In this document: piece by piece, positions 13,337 to 14,043 of the stretch
Layout of the letters: every line of letters starts with the position of its first letter
Numbering within the stretch: position 1 is the first letter of the stretch
Assembly: GCA_964587655.1 (NCBI GenBank)
Contig: CAZPMT010000146.1
Span: 1-14,043 of the forward strand
Source: CAZPMT01 sp964587655
GTDB taxonomy: Bacteria > Hydrogenedentota > Hydrogenedentia > Hydrogenedentales > SLHB01
DNA length: 14,043 bases
Direction of reading: 5' to 3'
Translations under genes and position numbers: made by a program
Notes under the pieces: generated by a model
What the model was told of the DNA's origin: nothing
What the model saw: only the letters and a program-made list of their open reading frames with translations
Database searches by the model: none

Positions 13337-13918
13337 ATGGGAGATCATTCCAGTTTTCGAGATCTGCTTGCCGGCCACACGATCTCCGCCGCACCCGAGT
13401 TGTGCGTTCGCGAAGAAGATGGAACCGTTCAGTGTTTGGCCTGCGCTAATCGGTGCCGCATTCACGACGGGAAAACGGGGATATGCTGCGTGCGCATGAA
13501 CCGCGCGGGGGAGTTGCGCGTTCCGGGCGGCTACGTGTCCGGGCTTAACATCGATCCCATCGAGAAGAAGCCCTTCTTCCACGTGTTCCCCGGCCGTGAT
13601 GCGTTGTCCTTCGGCATGCTCGGCTGCAACTTCCACTGCCCCTTTTGCCAGAATTGGATATCGAGCCAGGTGCTCAAGGATCCCGAGTCCACGGGCAAGC
13701 CGCATCCGATCCGCGCCGAGCAACTCGCCAACAAGGCCGTCGAGGAAAACACGCCCGTGATCGTCAGCACGTACAATGAACCCCTGATCACGGCGGATTG
13801 GGCCGCCAAGGTGTTCGAGCGCGCGTGTGAAAACGGGCTCGTGTGCGGCTTCGTCAGCAACGGCAACGCCACGCCCGAGGTGATCGAGTTCCTGCGTCCG
13901 TTCATGCAGATCTACTAG
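13337..13918 (+). CDS. amrS: AmmeMemoRadiSam-type radical SAM protein, ended early by TAG
   Basis: The 193 residues before the stop show an N-terminal cysteine group (C33, C36, C40 and CC at 50-51), LNIDPIEKKPFFHVFPG (70-86), the radical SAM motif CNFHCPFC (C97, C101, C104) and STYNEP (144-149). This is the AmmeMemoRadiSam system enzyme pattern (close to PflA-like activases). Full-length members are roughly 330-350 residues, so this reading stops a little past the middle of the barrel. The TAG at 13916-13918 falls where homologues read IYKVDLK, and the family sequence continues after it in the same frame. ATG 13337 has GGGAGG 8 bases upstream; ATG 13331 and TTG 13307 are less likely. Either a nonsense mutation, a sequencing error or read-through is possible. 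Confidence 0.8.
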   Translation: MGDHSSFRDLLAGHTISAAPELCVREEDGTVQCLACANRCRIHDGKTGICCVRMNRAGELRVPGGYVSGLNIDPIEKKPFFHVFPGRDALSFGMLGCNFHCPFCQNWISSQVLKDPESTGKPHPIRAEQLANKAVEENTPVIVSTYNEPLITADWAAKVFERACENGLVCGFVSNGNATPEVIEFLRPFMQIY

Positions 13919-14043
13919 GTCGATCTCAAGTGCTTCGACGACGACGGCTATCGGAAACTCGGCGGCAAACTGACGCGCGTCCTGGGAACGACCTCATTTC
14001 CCAAGGGGAAAGGTTTCCGGGTCGAGGCCGTAACGTTGCGCTG
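13919..14043 (+). pseudogene. Continuation of the radical SAM gene after the in-frame TAG, cut by the right edge
   Basis: In the same frame as the upstream gene the bases encode VDLKCFDDDGYRKLGGKL, then VEAVTLR, which is the expected next part of an AmrS-type protein. No frameshift is needed; only the TAG interrupts. The stretch between (VLGTTSFPKGKGFR) departs from the usual family pattern of a regular helix with a GFWVE ending, so decay or poor sequence near the edge is possible. Confidence 0.6.

Noticed and set aside
12073..13338. Long minus-strand open frame opposite proS (421 residues)
   Set aside because: Antisense shadow of an intact prolyl-tRNA synthetase; no motif or ribosome site.
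1..14043. CRISPR arrays, tRNA or rRNA genes, transposases
   Set aside because: No regularly spaced repeats, cloverleaf-like stretches, rRNA-like sequence or transposase motifs were seen.

Overview
The window looks like chromosomal DNA from an anaerobic or facultative uncultured bacterium with a GC-rich genome. The evidence is a bacterial-type prolyl-tRNA synthetase with an inserted editing domain, bacterial Shine-Dalgarno sites, many iron-sulfur redox genes and REP/MITE-like palindromes. The mix of an Hdr-Flx redox operon, many toxin-antitoxin-like genes and a TCG-rich hexamer repeat would fit a Planctomycetota- or Hydrogenedentota-like lineage. That placement is a guess; there is no rRNA or other decisive marker.

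Region 1 (1-2696, + strand) is an island of toxin-antitoxin-like genes. It holds a DUF6883/DUF4926 pair present twice (the left copy is cut by the window edge), an orphan addiction-module antitoxin between the copies, hairpin-type repeats behind each copy, and a DUF433-DUF2971 fusion protein.

Region 2 (2748-10615, - strand) is an operon read from right to left as hdrC, hdrB, a lipoprotein gene, hdrA, a vapBC pair, mvhD/flxD, flxC, flxB, flxA. Without the lipoprotein and vapBC this is hdrCBA-flxDCBA, the mirror image of the flxABCD-hdrABC order known from sulfate reducers. The predicted complex is cytoplasmic. NAD(P)H is probably oxidised at FlxA, and electrons pass through FlxB, FlxC and the [2Fe-2S] protein FlxD to the HdrA flavin. 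There they should bifurcate, one branch to ferredoxin (HdrA clusters) and the other through HdrC to the two non-cubane clusters of HdrB, which reduce a disulfide. The disulfide substrate (DsrC-like or other) is not in the window. The last four genes are tightly coupled (ATGA and GTGA overlaps, then a 2-base gap). The vapBC pair has its own strong predicted promoter, which could also drive mvhD-flxCBA.

Region 3 (10616-10995) is a gene-free divergent spacer carrying a 100-base palindrome with perfect 32-base arms. Region 4 (+ strand) holds a membrane-anchored TPR protein, proS 3 bases downstream, and then an AmmeMemoRadiSam-type radical SAM gene. That last gene is interrupted by an in-frame TAG, and its continuation runs off the right edge.
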